A stretch of 64,000 bases of DNA from Chitinophaga oryziterrae (GTDB lineage Bacteria; Bacteroidota; Bacteroidia; Chitinophagales; Chitinophagaceae), in the NCBI RefSeq assembly GCF_009758125.1, contig NZ_WRXO01000002.1, positions 496,001-560,000 of the forward strand, written 5' to 3'. Below the pieces are notes generated by a model that was not told the origin of the DNA, did no database searches, and saw only the letters and a list, made by a program, of their open reading frames with translations. Shown one piece after another: positions 35,077 through 43,506 of this stretch (position 1 is the stretch's first letter; every line of letters begins with the position of its first letter). The position numbers were made by a program, and so were the translations under genes.

Positions 35077-36168
35077 GTGAAACAACTTGCTTTATGCGCC
35101 ATTGGTGCGCTTTTCTCATGGACGGTCTCTGCACAGCAGATGATATCAGGTACCCTCAAGGGTGCTGATGGTAAAACCCTGTTCCTGTACAGTGATGAAG
35201 ACAATAACCCAAAGGATTCAACTGTCCTCAAAGATGGTAAGTTTTCCTTTACTGTAACGCCGGCTACTCCATCTATTCATGCGCTTATCCTGCAGGGGAA
35301 GGATTATCCTTACCTGTTCGTACCGGCTAAAGAGCCGATAAAGGTGGTGTTTAATGTGAGTGACTTCCCGGTAGCGGAATCTATCAAAGGCGGGGAGGAG
35401 AATGCCGCAATGCAGGCTTATCAGCAGGCTTTCCGTCCACTGATACAGCGTGCACAGGCATTGAATGCGGAAGCTGCCGGCATTGCTGAAGATGATGAAG
35501 CTGCTAAAACTGCTTTCAGGACGAAGGCAGGTGCTTTTAACCAGGATGTGTTAACTACGGGTAAACAATTCGTTAAAGTACACCCTAAGCAATTGGCCAG
35601 CATGTGGGTATTACTGAATGAGCTGCGCACCCGCCTGGACCAGGAAGAGTTTGCTCAGATCTATAATTCACTGGATAAATCGCTGAAAGAGACCAAATAT
35701 GGTAAATCGGCAGCTAAATACCTGGCCAGTACACAGGGGGAAGAAGCCGGAGCATCGGCTGGTTTAGCGCCTGATTTCACACAGGAAGATGTAAACGGGG
35801 TAGCCGTGAAACTGTCTTCTTTCCGTGGAAAGTATGTACTGGTCGACTTCTGGGCCAGCTGGTGCGGTCCCTGTCGTGCAGAAAACCCGAATGTGGTGAA
35901 GGCTTTTGAACGTTTTAAAGACAAAAACTTTACGATCCTGGGTGTTTCCCTTGATAATAATAAAGAACGCTGGATAGGAGCGGTTAAACAGGACGGGCTT
36001 TCCTGGACACATGTATCTGACCTGAAAGGATGGAGCAACCAGGTAGCACAATTATATCGTGTTAATTCTATCCCTGCCAACTTCCTGATAGATCCGCAAG
36101 GCCGGATTATCGGTCGCAATTTACGCGGAGCGGCATTGGAAGCGAAACTGAAAGAAGTATTGAAGTAG
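35077..36168 (+). CDS. Exported DUF4369/thioredoxin-like disulfide oxidoreductase, paralogue 1
   Basis: A GTG start begins a signal peptide (MKQLALCAIGALFSWTVSAQ). An N-terminal DUF4369-type beta domain follows (MISGTLKGADGKTLFLYSD), then a helical linker. The C-terminal TlpA/ResA-like thioredoxin domain from about 225 has the redox motif FWASWCGPCRAENPNV and the cis-proline region VNSIPANFLIDPQG. It probably reduces or exchanges disulfides in the periplasm; the client is unknown. The related gene at 40026 has the same architecture. The start lies 23 nt after hisIE, so read-through from that operon is possible. Confidence 0.9.
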   Translation: MKQLALCAIGALFSWTVSAQQMISGTLKGADGKTLFLYSDEDNNPKDSTVLKDGKFSFTVTPATPSIHALILQGKDYPYLFVPAKEPIKVVFNVSDFPVAESIKGGEENAAMQAYQQAFRPLIQRAQALNAEAAGIAEDDEAAKTAFRTKAGAFNQDVLTTGKQFVKVHPKQLASMWVLLNELRTRLDQEEFAQIYNSLDKSLKETKYGKSAAKYLASTQGEEAGASAGLAPDFTQEDVNGVAVKLSSFRGKYVLVDFWASWCGPCRAENPNVVKAFERFKDKNFTILGVSLDNNKERWIGAVKQDGLSWTHVSDLKGWSNQVAQLYRVNSIPANFLIDPQGRIIGRNLRGAALEAKLKEVLK

Positions 36169-36202
36169 ATTTTTTCTGGAAATATATTAAATATTATTGC
36201 AG

Positions 36203-36224
36203 AAGGCCCTTTATAGGGCCTTTT
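36203..36224. terminator. Intrinsic terminator between convergent genes
   Basis: AAGGCCCT (36203-36210) pairs with AGGGCCTT (36215-36222) around TTAT, followed on the plus strand by TTGTTGTT. It lies between the thioredoxin-like gene and the convergent barrel gene and may serve both. Confidence 0.7.
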
Positions 36225-36228
36225 GTTG

Positions 36229-38910
36229 TTAATGAATATTATGGTTTCCCCCGCCAAATCTGCTGAAATTATAGGTAAAAGTTACTAATAGATAGCGGCC
36301 CCTGGTCCTGGACCACGTATCCGTTACTGTTCCTGGTTCAATGCTCTTGTATGCACCTGATTGCTGGTTGAGGAGGTCATTAATGGAAAGATTGACCTGA
36401 GCTGCTTTACGCTTTAAAAAGCGGTAACCAATAAACGGTGCGATAATGGGATAGTCTGGCTGATAGCTGCCTGGCAGACTATTATTGAAGGTATAATAAG
36501 CCGATAATGCACTTTCCCAACTGTCCCTTGTATAACTTGCTTTGCCACCAAAGATTGCTATGAAATATTGGCTGGTCTGCCCCATACTTGTGTGCATGCT
36601 GTTATAGGCCGGCGTACTGCTAATGTTCAGATCAATTCCCTTATCAGTATGGAAGTTCCATGTAAAGGTGCTTGAAAAGTATAGTAAACTGCTTTTATTC
36701 CTGATCCCATTACTTAAAAGAGGATCTTTTGAATAAGTGGCATTGGCTGCAATATTAAACCCTGACTTCCTTTGTAGGGCGGGGATCGCATAATTCAGTA
36801 TCAAGGAAAGATTTTGTGCCCCATTCAAGTTAACAGGTTTGCTTATCTGTGCTCCATTATCCATCAGCGAGACAGCATGCTGGATAGAATGCATGGTAAT
36901 ACTACCACTGAAAGAAGCAGAAAAAAATTGCTGCGTGCCGGGGCGCAAAACGCTGTAACCAAGGTTCAGAGAATGCGTATAAGGTTCCTGCAGATCGGGA
37001 TTACCTTCCTGTATAAAAAGAGAATCGGCCGTAACGGATACAGGTTGTAGTTGTTGTACTATAATAACTACCGGCTTGCCGGTATAGCTGACCTGTAAGC
37101 CGGAACCCAGACCCAGGGTTACTGAGGGAAGCATGTTGATGAAATGTCTTGTTGTATGGGATTGGTTAGTCTTATTATCACCGGAAAGCCAGTCGGCCGC
37201 TATGCCAGTTCCAGCCGTCAGGGTTATTTTATTCCATTGTTTTCTTATACTCATTTGCATGGCAGCATTGTGATAACTGCTTTTAAAGTCATTGCTTTGT
37301 GTGGTATCCAGTTGATCAAAATGTTGAGTGCTTCCATTAAAACTATAAGTTCTTGTAGCGATGTCATCATGGGTATAGGAATAGTTGGCTCGTATATTTA
37401 ATATATTTTGCTTTCCTATCGGCATCATGTAATTCATGGATGGAGATAAAACGAGTACATGGTCAGTATTGGTGTTATGCTGGTTTAGACTGCTGCTGCC
37501 GGAGAGATGAGTTGTTTGAGTAAAGTAGCTCCCGTTATAGTCCGTGTAATTGTTGAACATATTCAGTTCCAGGGAAAGCATTTGCCCCGGTTGCTGCCCG
37601 TTGTGTCTGTACTGGAGAGTGGAAGAGATCATTCTTCTATCTGTATTGCTGCTGTTATTACCAGAAGACTGATAAATGCGATCTCCTGAGCTTTCATAGT
37701 GTTGCGTGTTTTGTTGATCCTGTACCGTGTTTGTACGCTGTAACATTACGTTTTGCTGAAAAATAAAGGAATTAAAAGCATCCGGTTTATGTTCCAGGTT
37801 CAGGTTAAAGCGCTGTGTATTATTATGCGTGACCATGTTCAGGTTTTGGTCCAGCACGGTAGAAGAATTGCCTGGGAAGATATTCAGTACATGTATGCGT
37901 TGCGAATTTTCATTGCGTTGGTCGGAATTCATGTAGCTCCCGTTTATGCTGGTATGATCGTTACGGGAATCCCGATAATTAACTCCTCCGTTCAGATTGC
38001 GTGTAATCCCGCTGGCTCTGCTGAATAAGTCTGCGCGTGTATTTTCTCTGTCAATATTCCCGGCATCTCCGATGACAGATATCTGCTGGCCTCCGTTCAT
38101 ATGGTTCAGATCTCCGTTGCTGTTGAATGCTCCTCCGGTGCCGGCACCAACTGATAATTTGCCAAAATCACCTTTCCTTTTATCTGCTTTCAGGACAAGA
38201 TTGATGGTCTTGTTACCGGGGAAGCCAGGGGGAGGGGGAACACCCGAAAGGTTGTTTTGAGTGGTGGTATATACTTGTATTTTTTTAATGATCTCCGCAG
38301 GTAAATGAGTGAGCGCTGTTTGAGGATCACCATTAAAAAAAGGTTTACCATCTACCATAATCTGGTCTATAGGCTGTCCGTTTATACTGATGTTACCATC
38401 ATTTTTCAGCTGTAATCCCGGAAGTAATTTTAGGAGATCTGAAAGGGAGGCGTACTGGTTGGTCTGGAAACGCCCTGCATTATATTCTACTGTATCTTTT
38501 TTTATCAAAACGGCAGCTTCCTGTACAACAAGTGTATCCAGTTCCATTACACGTATGTGCATGTAGATGATGCCCATATCCAGTTGTTTTTGCTGATCGT
38601 TCAGTGTGAATTTTTTTTGCACTGGTTGCAGTCCCTGGATGGAGATGTGAATGAGATAATTACCATAGGGTAGACGATCGCAGCTAAAAGAGCCATTTTC
38701 CGTAGAAAAGAATCTTTTCTGGATAGAGTCGTCACTCACGCGGCTAACAGTTATAAAAGCATCCTTCAGCAACTGATGGTTGGTTGTATCTGAGAGTTGG
38801 CCCCATACCATCCCAGTCTGCTGCCCGACAGCCATATAGGATACGAGCAACAGCAGGATTAGCGGAAGAATGCTTTTATAGGATCTGTTCAATCGATGAT
38901 AATACATCAA
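36229..38910 (-). CDS. Outer-membrane beta-barrel TonB-receptor-like protein
   Basis: The 893-residue protein belongs to the Bacteroidetes outer-membrane beta-barrel family related to TonB receptors. After a signal peptide (ending VSYMAVGQ) there is a carboxypeptidase-like beta-sandwich (GMVWGQLSDTTNHQLLKDAF). A plug-like domain follows (LSDLLKLLPGLQLKNDGNIS, IDQIMVDGKPFFNGD, IIKKIQVYT), then a barrel ending FTYNFSRFGGGNHNIH. Its ligand is unknown. Its start overlaps the stop of the upstream small secreted-protein gene by 4 nt, so the two are translationally coupled and probably act together. Confidence 0.88.
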   Translation of the reverse strand: MMYYHRLNRSYKSILPLILLLLVSYMAVGQQTGMVWGQLSDTTNHQLLKDAFITVSRVSDDSIQKRFFSTENGSFSCDRLPYGNYLIHISIQGLQPVQKKFTLNDQQKQLDMGIIYMHIRVMELDTLVVQEAAVLIKKDTVEYNAGRFQTNQYASLSDLLKLLPGLQLKNDGNISINGQPIDQIMVDGKPFFNGDPQTALTHLPAEIIKKIQVYTTTQNNLSGVPPPPGFPGNKTINLVLKADKRKGDFGKLSVGAGTGGAFNSNGDLNHMNGGQQISVIGDAGNIDRENTRADLFSRASGITRNLNGGVNYRDSRNDHTSINGSYMNSDQRNENSQRIHVLNIFPGNSSTVLDQNLNMVTHNNTQRFNLNLEHKPDAFNSFIFQQNVMLQRTNTVQDQQNTQHYESSGDRIYQSSGNNSSNTDRRMISSTLQYRHNGQQPGQMLSLELNMFNNYTDYNGSYFTQTTHLSGSSSLNQHNTNTDHVLVLSPSMNYMMPIGKQNILNIRANYSYTHDDIATRTYSFNGSTQHFDQLDTTQSNDFKSSYHNAAMQMSIRKQWNKITLTAGTGIAADWLSGDNKTNQSHTTRHFINMLPSVTLGLGSGLQVSYTGKPVVIIVQQLQPVSVTADSLFIQEGNPDLQEPYTHSLNLGYSVLRPGTQQFFSASFSGSITMHSIQHAVSLMDNGAQISKPVNLNGAQNLSLILNYAIPALQRKSGFNIAANATYSKDPLLSNGIRNKSSLLYFSSTFTWNFHTDKGIDLNISSTPAYNSMHTSMGQTSQYFIAIFGGKASYTRDSWESALSAYYTFNNSLPGSYQPDYPIIAPFIGYRFLKRKAAQVNLSINDLLNQQSGAYKSIEPGTVTDTWSRTRGRYLLVTFTYNFSRFGGGNHNIH

Positions 38911-39416
38911 AGATTATTGGTAGTCATTTCCAATGTAATCAAAGCAGATGCCGTAGGTGTTGTAGTATATGTGTAAGCGCCTGCGGGAATGGGGGTGGTA
39001 ACTGTTCCTCCAGATGGTATTGTTACGACGGAACCGTAGAAAAGTGTACCCCCGCAATGGAGGATTAGCTGGATTTTTGTACTGATGCCAGATGAATTGA
39101 GAATAGTTGCTGTGTAGCCAGATAGCACCTGTACTGTTACAGGTGTAATAATAGTGGGTGTGAGCCAGTAAGCGCCATAGGAAAAGATGCCAGAAGGGTT
39201 GGTATAATATCCACCTGGAGCAGTATTTGTCCAGGTGTTTACTACACCAGGAGATATAGTCTGTGAAGTGGTAATGCCAATATTAGTAGTCTGCATCACG
39301 ACTGGAACCGACACCGAAGTGGCATATTGTACATAATAATATTTGTCCTGTGCATGGACGTTAATAGATAGCAAAGCGCAAAGAGAGACTAGCAGCGAAA
39401 AGATTAACTTTTTCAT
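38907..39416 (-). CDS. Small secreted protein, unrecognised
   Basis: The 169-residue product has a clear signal peptide (MKKLIFSLLVSLCALLSINVHAQ). The mature part of about 146 residues is rich in Ser, Thr, Val, Tyr and Gly and predicted to be all beta (QYATSVSVPVVMQTTNIGIT, TIPSGGTVTTPIPAGAYTY). It has a single Cys, in LILHCGGTLF, and no T9SS C-terminal domain. No family was recognised. The gene overlaps the following barrel gene by 4 nt (ATGA), which suggests a partner, ligand or periplasmic accessory of the barrel. Confidence 0.75.
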   Translation of the reverse strand: MKKLIFSLLVSLCALLSINVHAQDKYYYVQYATSVSVPVVMQTTNIGITTSQTISPGVVNTWTNTAPGGYYTNPSGIFSYGAYWLTPTIITPVTVQVLSGYTATILNSSGISTKIQLILHCGGTLFYGSVVTIPSGGTVTTPIPAGAYTYTTTPTASALITLEMTTNNL

Positions 39417-40025
39417 AATTGATTTATTGTTTTAAGTGATTAAAGGGCTTGCGAAGTCATTTCCAGCTTTAACGAGATTGAAATGTTTTCAGAAATAACA
39501 ATAATTCTCCCTGTTCATGTAGTTGACATGTACGATAGTTGGATTAACTTTTATAGGAACATGACGCTTTACGTTGCTACAAAGAGCAATAATGGATGCA
39601 TAAACATGGTGTTTAAGAAATGGAAAAATGGATTTTCACTTCAATGGGTTAGCGTTTAGAATTGAAGGGAAACGAGTTGTTATTTTACATAAGGATGTAT
39701 GTGTTCGTAATGGTATGTAATATTTGGGTCACAATTAATTCCGTATAGGAAATCACACAAATAATTTGAAATTTTAACAGTCTTAAGAAAATGGTAATGT
39801 CTTATTTCGTAAAACTGATTTGAGTAATTTGGGCTACAAAATCAATAGTAATCTAATGATATAGATTTTATCTTTCGTATTATACTAGACTAATTATTAT
39901 TTGCAATCTGTGGATTGGCAAAATTTATCTTTCAGGTCATATTCTTAGTCAGACTTCACCGTTTATCACAATCAGTTTGATTTTCCTCTCCGGATGTGGG
40001 ATTTTTGTCGTTCAAATCAGAGTCA
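39417..40025. other. AT-rich 609-bp intergenic region without recognised genes
   Basis: This divergent gap separates the small secreted-protein gene (leftward) from the second thioredoxin-like gene (rightward). All frames are short. A short dyad CATGT ... ACATG occurs near 39517-39531. Several TTTG and TATCTTTC-like words occur but none pairs into a good promoter at normal spacing. I see no RNA gene or repeat. Confidence 0.6.
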
Positions 40026-41144
40026 ATGAAGTCAGTATTGATGATCGCGGCATTGTTCGGGCATGCGGTCTTGTTTGCGCAGGATAAGTCTTTTACAATA
40101 CAGGGGTCCGTGGAGCAGCTTCAAAAGCCGGCGAAAGTATATATAAGTATGAGGAGCCACGGCTCTAATAAAATAGATAGTGCGGAGGTGAAAGAGGGTA
40201 AATTTGTGCTGAATGGAACAGTGGATGAGCCTACTATGGCCTACCTGATGCTGAAGGTACAGGACCCGGAAAATGGAGGACCGAAGAAACGTGACGTTCT
40301 GACCGTTTTTATAGAAAAAGGGACCTTAACCGTTACTACACAGGATTCTATCAGTAAAGCAACCGTAACAGGCTCTGCTGCCAATGATGACTATATAAAA
40401 CTGAATGAACTTTTAAAGGATGTTACCAGCCAGTTAAATGAGTTGAAGCAGTTGAACCGTCAGTTATACATGGCTAAGGATGAAGAGGGGATCAGGAAGC
40501 TGGAACCGCGCTTTGATGAGCTGGAAGCCATCCGCAATAAGATCATGGGGGATTATCTTAGAAATAACACCGGTTCTCCTATCGCATTATTTGTATTAGG
40601 TCAGTATGCCGGCTATGATATTAATCCCGTCGAAATTGAACCTATTTATAACAAACTCAGTAAGAGCCTGCGTAATACCCCTACAGGAAAAGAATTTGCC
40701 AGTTGGCTGGCTGTTGCAAGGAAAACATCGGTGGGTAAACCGGTAATGGATTTTGTCCAGCCGGATGCGGAAGGTAAGAATGTGAGCCTGACGTCCTTTA
40801 ATGGTAAATATGTGCTGGTAGATTTCTGGGCCAGTTGGTGCGGGCCTTGTCGTGCAGAGAACCCGAATGTGATCAGGGCATATAGTAAATTTAAAGATAA
40901 AGGGTTTGACGTTTTAGCTGTTTCTCTGGATGATAAAAAAGAGAAGTGGCTGGCAGCCGTACAGGCAGATAATCTTCCCTGGACCAACGTCTCTGATCTG
41001 AAAGGCTGGAAAAATGCGGCGGCTGAATTGTATGGTATCCGGGCAATTCCTCAGAACCTGCTGGTAGACCCGCAGGGGAAGATAATAGCCAGGAATTTAC
41101 GGGGAGATGCACTGGAGAAGAAGCTGGAAGAGATGATTAAATAA
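40026..41144 (+). CDS. Exported DUF4369/thioredoxin-like disulfide oxidoreductase, paralogue 2
   Basis: The ATG at 40026 begins the signal peptide MKSVLMIAALFGHAVLFAQ; the in-frame GTG at 39996 would add ten residues and is less likely. A DUF4369-type N-terminal domain (FTIQGSVEQLQKPAKVYISM) is followed by a helical middle (YIKLNELLKDVTSQLNELKQ). A C-terminal thioredoxin domain has FWASWCGPCRAENPNVIRAY and IRAIPQNLLVDPQG. It shares architecture and long identical stretches with the 35077 gene. It probably acts in the periplasm on disulfides; the target is unknown. Confidence 0.9.
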   Translation: MKSVLMIAALFGHAVLFAQDKSFTIQGSVEQLQKPAKVYISMRSHGSNKIDSAEVKEGKFVLNGTVDEPTMAYLMLKVQDPENGGPKKRDVLTVFIEKGTLTVTTQDSISKATVTGSAANDDYIKLNELLKDVTSQLNELKQLNRQLYMAKDEEGIRKLEPRFDELEAIRNKIMGDYLRNNTGSPIALFVLGQYAGYDINPVEIEPIYNKLSKSLRNTPTGKEFASWLAVARKTSVGKPVMDFVQPDAEGKNVSLTSFNGKYVLVDFWASWCGPCRAENPNVIRAYSKFKDKGFDVLAVSLDDKKEKWLAAVQADNLPWTNVSDLKGWKNAAAELYGIRAIPQNLLVDPQGKIIARNLRGDALEKKLEEMIK

Positions 41145-41172
41145 CCCGACTCCTAACTACGTTTATATATAG

Positions 41173-41193
41173 AAGGCTCCGAAAGGGGCCTTT
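41173..41193 (+). terminator. Probable terminator after the second thioredoxin-like gene
   Basis: AAGGCTCC (41173-41180) pairs with GGGGCCTT (41185-41192), 8 bp with one G-U pair and a GAAA tetraloop. The T run that follows is short (TTTCC), so efficiency is uncertain. The 11-bp array begins 2 nt later. Confidence 0.55.
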
Positions 41194-41194
41194 C

Positions 41195-41342
41195 CTCCTT
41201 CATATCTCCTTCATATCTCCTTCATATCTCCTTCATATCTCCTTCATATCTCCTTCATATCTCCTTCATGTCTCCGTCATGTCTCCGTCATACCTCCTTC
41301 ATGGTTTAAGCATGAACCCTATATGAATGATGCATGACCATG
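41195..41342. repeat. Array of 11-bp units, ten direct plus inverted remnants
   Basis: Ten consecutive 11-bp units occupy 41195-41304. The first six are exactly CTCCTTCATAT; the last four vary (CTCCTTCATGT, CTCCGTCATGT, CTCCGTCATAC, CTCCTTCATGG). Three units of opposite orientation follow at 41310-41342 (GCATGAACCCT, ATATGAATGAT, GCATGACCATG). The last overlaps a perfect dyad GATGCATG-AC-CATGCATC (41329-41346). The array lies between the thioredoxin-like gene and the BlaI operators and is not coding. It has the same unit length and head-to-head plan as 6021-6124. Confidence 0.85.
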
Positions 41343-41388
41343 CATCCCCCTTATTTAATTGTTAAAAACCTAAAATAAATTTGTTTTA

Positions 41389-41424
41389 CTACGAACTATT
41401 CGTAGATTTACGAAACAATCGTAA
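41389..41424. promoter_or_regulatory. Two BlaI-type operator dyads
   Basis: CTACGAA-CTA-TTCGTAG (41389-41405) and TTACGA-AACAA-TCGTAA (41408-41424) are adjacent dyads with centres 19 bp apart. The second runs into the blaI start codon. They have the TACnA/TnGTA character of BlaI/MecI sites and probably mediate autorepression of the two-gene operon. Confidence 0.75.
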
Positions 41425-41786
41425 TGAATATGGAAAAGCTTACACAGCAGGAAGAAATAGCAATGCTGGCCGTGTGGAAAACCGGGTCTGGTTTTGTGAA
41501 AGATTTTCTGGAAGCACATACCGCTCCGCAGCCGCCTTATACAACGCTGGCTTCTACCATCAAGAACCTGGAGAAGAAAGGATATCTGCAAAGCCGTAAA
41601 ATGGGCAATGTATATGAGTATACACCTGTCATCGCGGAAAATGAGTACAAGCAGAAATTCATGAACGGGTTTGTAAAAGATTATTTCGACGATTCCTATA
41701 AAAGCCTGGTGACTTTCTTCGCTAAAGAGAAGAAGATCACTCCGGATGAATTAAAGGAAATATTAAAGATGATCGAAAAAAACTGA
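41424..41786 (+). CDS. BlaI/MecI/CopY family transcriptional repressor
   Basis: The 120-residue winged-helix repressor has AMLAVWKTGSGFVKDFLEAH and the recognition helix region PPYTTLASTIKNLEKKGYLQ, then a dimerisation tail with VKDYFDDSYKSLVTFFAKEK. Proteins of this type repress their own operon until a membrane M56 peptidase triggers their cleavage. Such a peptidase gene follows after 7 nt. The ATG at 41424 overlaps the operator; the ATG at 41430 (MEKLTQQ) is equally possible. No beta-lactamase gene is nearby, so resistance should not be assumed. Confidence 0.93.
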   Translation: MNMEKLTQQEEIAMLAVWKTGSGFVKDFLEAHTAPQPPYTTLASTIKNLEKKGYLQSRKMGNVYEYTPVIAENEYKQKFMNGFVKDYFDDSYKSLVTFFAKEKKITPDELKEILKMIEKN

Positions 41787-41793
41787 TAGCCTT

Positions 41794-43467
41794 ATGCTTA
41801 TCTATCTGTTAAAAGCCAATATTGCGCTTACCTTATTCTATCTGGCATACCGTTTAGGGTTACGTCGCCTTACATTCTATATTCTGAACCGTTTTTTCCT
41901 GCTGGCAGGCATCGTATTTTCAGCGGTATTCCCACTCATTGTGATCAGTGAACAGAAGCCTGTCAATAACGTTGCATTGACCTATGTGCCGGACCTGGCA
42001 GCATTGAATGAGCGTCCTTCCACTCCTCTGATAAATATAGTGTTGTTGTATATTTTCTGGACGGGTGTTATTGTAATGGGAATACGTTTGATCATACAAT
42101 TATCATCTCTCTGGAAACTGCACAGAAGCACTGTCAAAGAAGGGGATATAAGAGTATCTGCAAAAAAAATAACACCTTTCTCTTTCATCAATAATATCTA
42201 TATAAACCCTTCCCTGCATACGCCTGTGGAGTTCCTGGCTATAGTACGTCATGAGAAAGTGCATGTAAAACAATGGCATACACTGGACGTTATGCTGGGA
42301 GAATTAAACAAGGTCTTTTACTGGTTTAATCCGGGTGCCTGGTTAATGAGTACGGCCATCCGTGAAAACCTGGAATTCATTACCGACAGGTGTATCCTGC
42401 AACAGGGAATGGATGCGAAAACATATCAATACAGTCTTATAAAAGTAAGTGGGATCCCATATGCGACGGCCATCGCAAACAATTTCAATTTCTCACATTT
42501 AAAAAAACGGATCATGATGATGAACAAAAAGAAATCATCTCAATATCATTTGCTGCGTTATTTAGTACTGGGGAGCCTGGTAGGTATTGCATTGCTTTCA
42601 CTCAATATCAGCAGGGCGGGTAATAAGAGTAAATCAACAACTGATACAACAGGTGTTAATCCTGCAGGGGAACTGGTTCTCACAAGGGACACTATTAATT
42701 TTGTGTCCGCAAAAACTTCTGTAAAACATTCTGCAACATTTACTGCCAGAGCAGAAACGAGAGATACAGCGTATCCTTCATCTAAGAAGAAAGGAAAGAA
42801 CGTTGTTCCTCCTGTACCACCACCACCGCCTCCTCCGGCAGGCGTAGTGCCACCGCCTCCGCCAGTACCATCATTACCACCGGCTCCTCCCGCACCACCG
42901 GCGCCACCGGCAAGAACAATTACGGTTGTTCCTGCTCCTGCACCAGCTCCTGCTCCGAAGCCGGGAACAATAATGGTGACAAGTTATAGGACCGCGGCTA
43001 TCAGCGGCCCTCCGGCCCAGACAGGTATTACCTACAGACGCCCGGCTATGGACGCTAACGGTACTCCTGCCACTGGTACTCCGATATATTACGTTGATGG
43101 CGTATCCCATGGGCACAGTGACCCGGGTGTGAAGAGTGAGGATATTCAAAACATCACCGTGTTGAGTAATCCGGATGCGGCAACATATGGAGAGGATGGT
43201 AAAAATGGGGTAATTTTTATCGATACCAAAGAGTACATGGCTAAGAATAAGGTGCATCAGATAAATGTGGGTACGAATAGCGTTGTAGTTCCCAATGGCA
43301 ATCCGCTATATGTTATTGATGGAAAAGTTGCCGGCAGTGGAGACCTCAAAAAGATTTCTGCCAGTGACATAGAAGCTATGTATGTTCTTAAAGATGATGC
43401 AGCCACCAGCAAATATGGTAAGGACGGCGCCAATGGCGTTATAGAAATAAAACTCAAAATAAAATAA
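41794..43467 (+). CDS. M56 (BlaR1-like) membrane peptidase with TonB-plug-like C-terminal modules
   Basis: The 557-residue protein begins with four predicted membrane helices. Its M56 metalloprotease site is HEKVH at 153-157, followed by KVFYWFNPGAWLM, and a further membrane segment lies near 245 (YLVLGSLVGIALLSLNI). A long proline-rich linker (about 335-395) leads to two plug-domain-like modules: PIYYVDGVSHGH ... AATYGEDGKNGVIFIDTK and PLYVIDGKVAGS ... YGKDGANGVIEIKLK. There is no penicillin-binding sensor domain. It presumably senses an envelope signal and inactivates the BlaI-like repressor encoded 7 nt upstream. Confidence 0.88.
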   Translation: MLIYLLKANIALTLFYLAYRLGLRRLTFYILNRFFLLAGIVFSAVFPLIVISEQKPVNNVALTYVPDLAALNERPSTPLINIVLLYIFWTGVIVMGIRLIIQLSSLWKLHRSTVKEGDIRVSAKKITPFSFINNIYINPSLHTPVEFLAIVRHEKVHVKQWHTLDVMLGELNKVFYWFNPGAWLMSTAIRENLEFITDRCILQQGMDAKTYQYSLIKVSGIPYATAIANNFNFSHLKKRIMMMNKKKSSQYHLLRYLVLGSLVGIALLSLNISRAGNKSKSTTDTTGVNPAGELVLTRDTINFVSAKTSVKHSATFTARAETRDTAYPSSKKKGKNVVPPVPPPPPPPAGVVPPPPPVPSLPPAPPAPPAPPARTITVVPAPAPAPAPKPGTIMVTSYRTAAISGPPAQTGITYRRPAMDANGTPATGTPIYYVDGVSHGHSDPGVKSEDIQNITVLSNPDAATYGEDGKNGVIFIDTKEYMAKNKVHQINVGTNSVVVPNGNPLYVIDGKVAGSGDLKKISASDIEAMYVLKDDAATSKYGKDGANGVIEIKLKIK

Positions 43468-43476
43468 CCTGATATA

Positions 43477-43506
43477 AAAAATCCCGGGGTATTCCCCGGG
43501 ATTTTT
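43477..43506. terminator. Bidirectional intrinsic terminator
   Basis: AAAAATCCCGGGG (43477-43489) pairs perfectly with CCCCGGGATTTTT (43494-43506), 13 bp, loop TATT. The A and T ends let it serve both the M56 gene and the convergent FGE-like gene. Confidence 0.9.

Noticed and set aside
41195-41304. CRISPR array or coding repeat
   Set aside because: The 11-bp units have no spacers, and the region contains no open frame extending through the array.
42810-42965. Frameshift or low-quality sequence in the M56 gene
   Set aside because: The Pro/Ala/Val-rich stretch stays in frame and joins two recognisable regions, so it is a proline-rich linker.
41424-43467. Beta-lactam resistance operon
   Set aside because: The BlaI/M56 pair is present but there is no beta-lactamase and no penicillin-binding sensor domain in the M56 protein.
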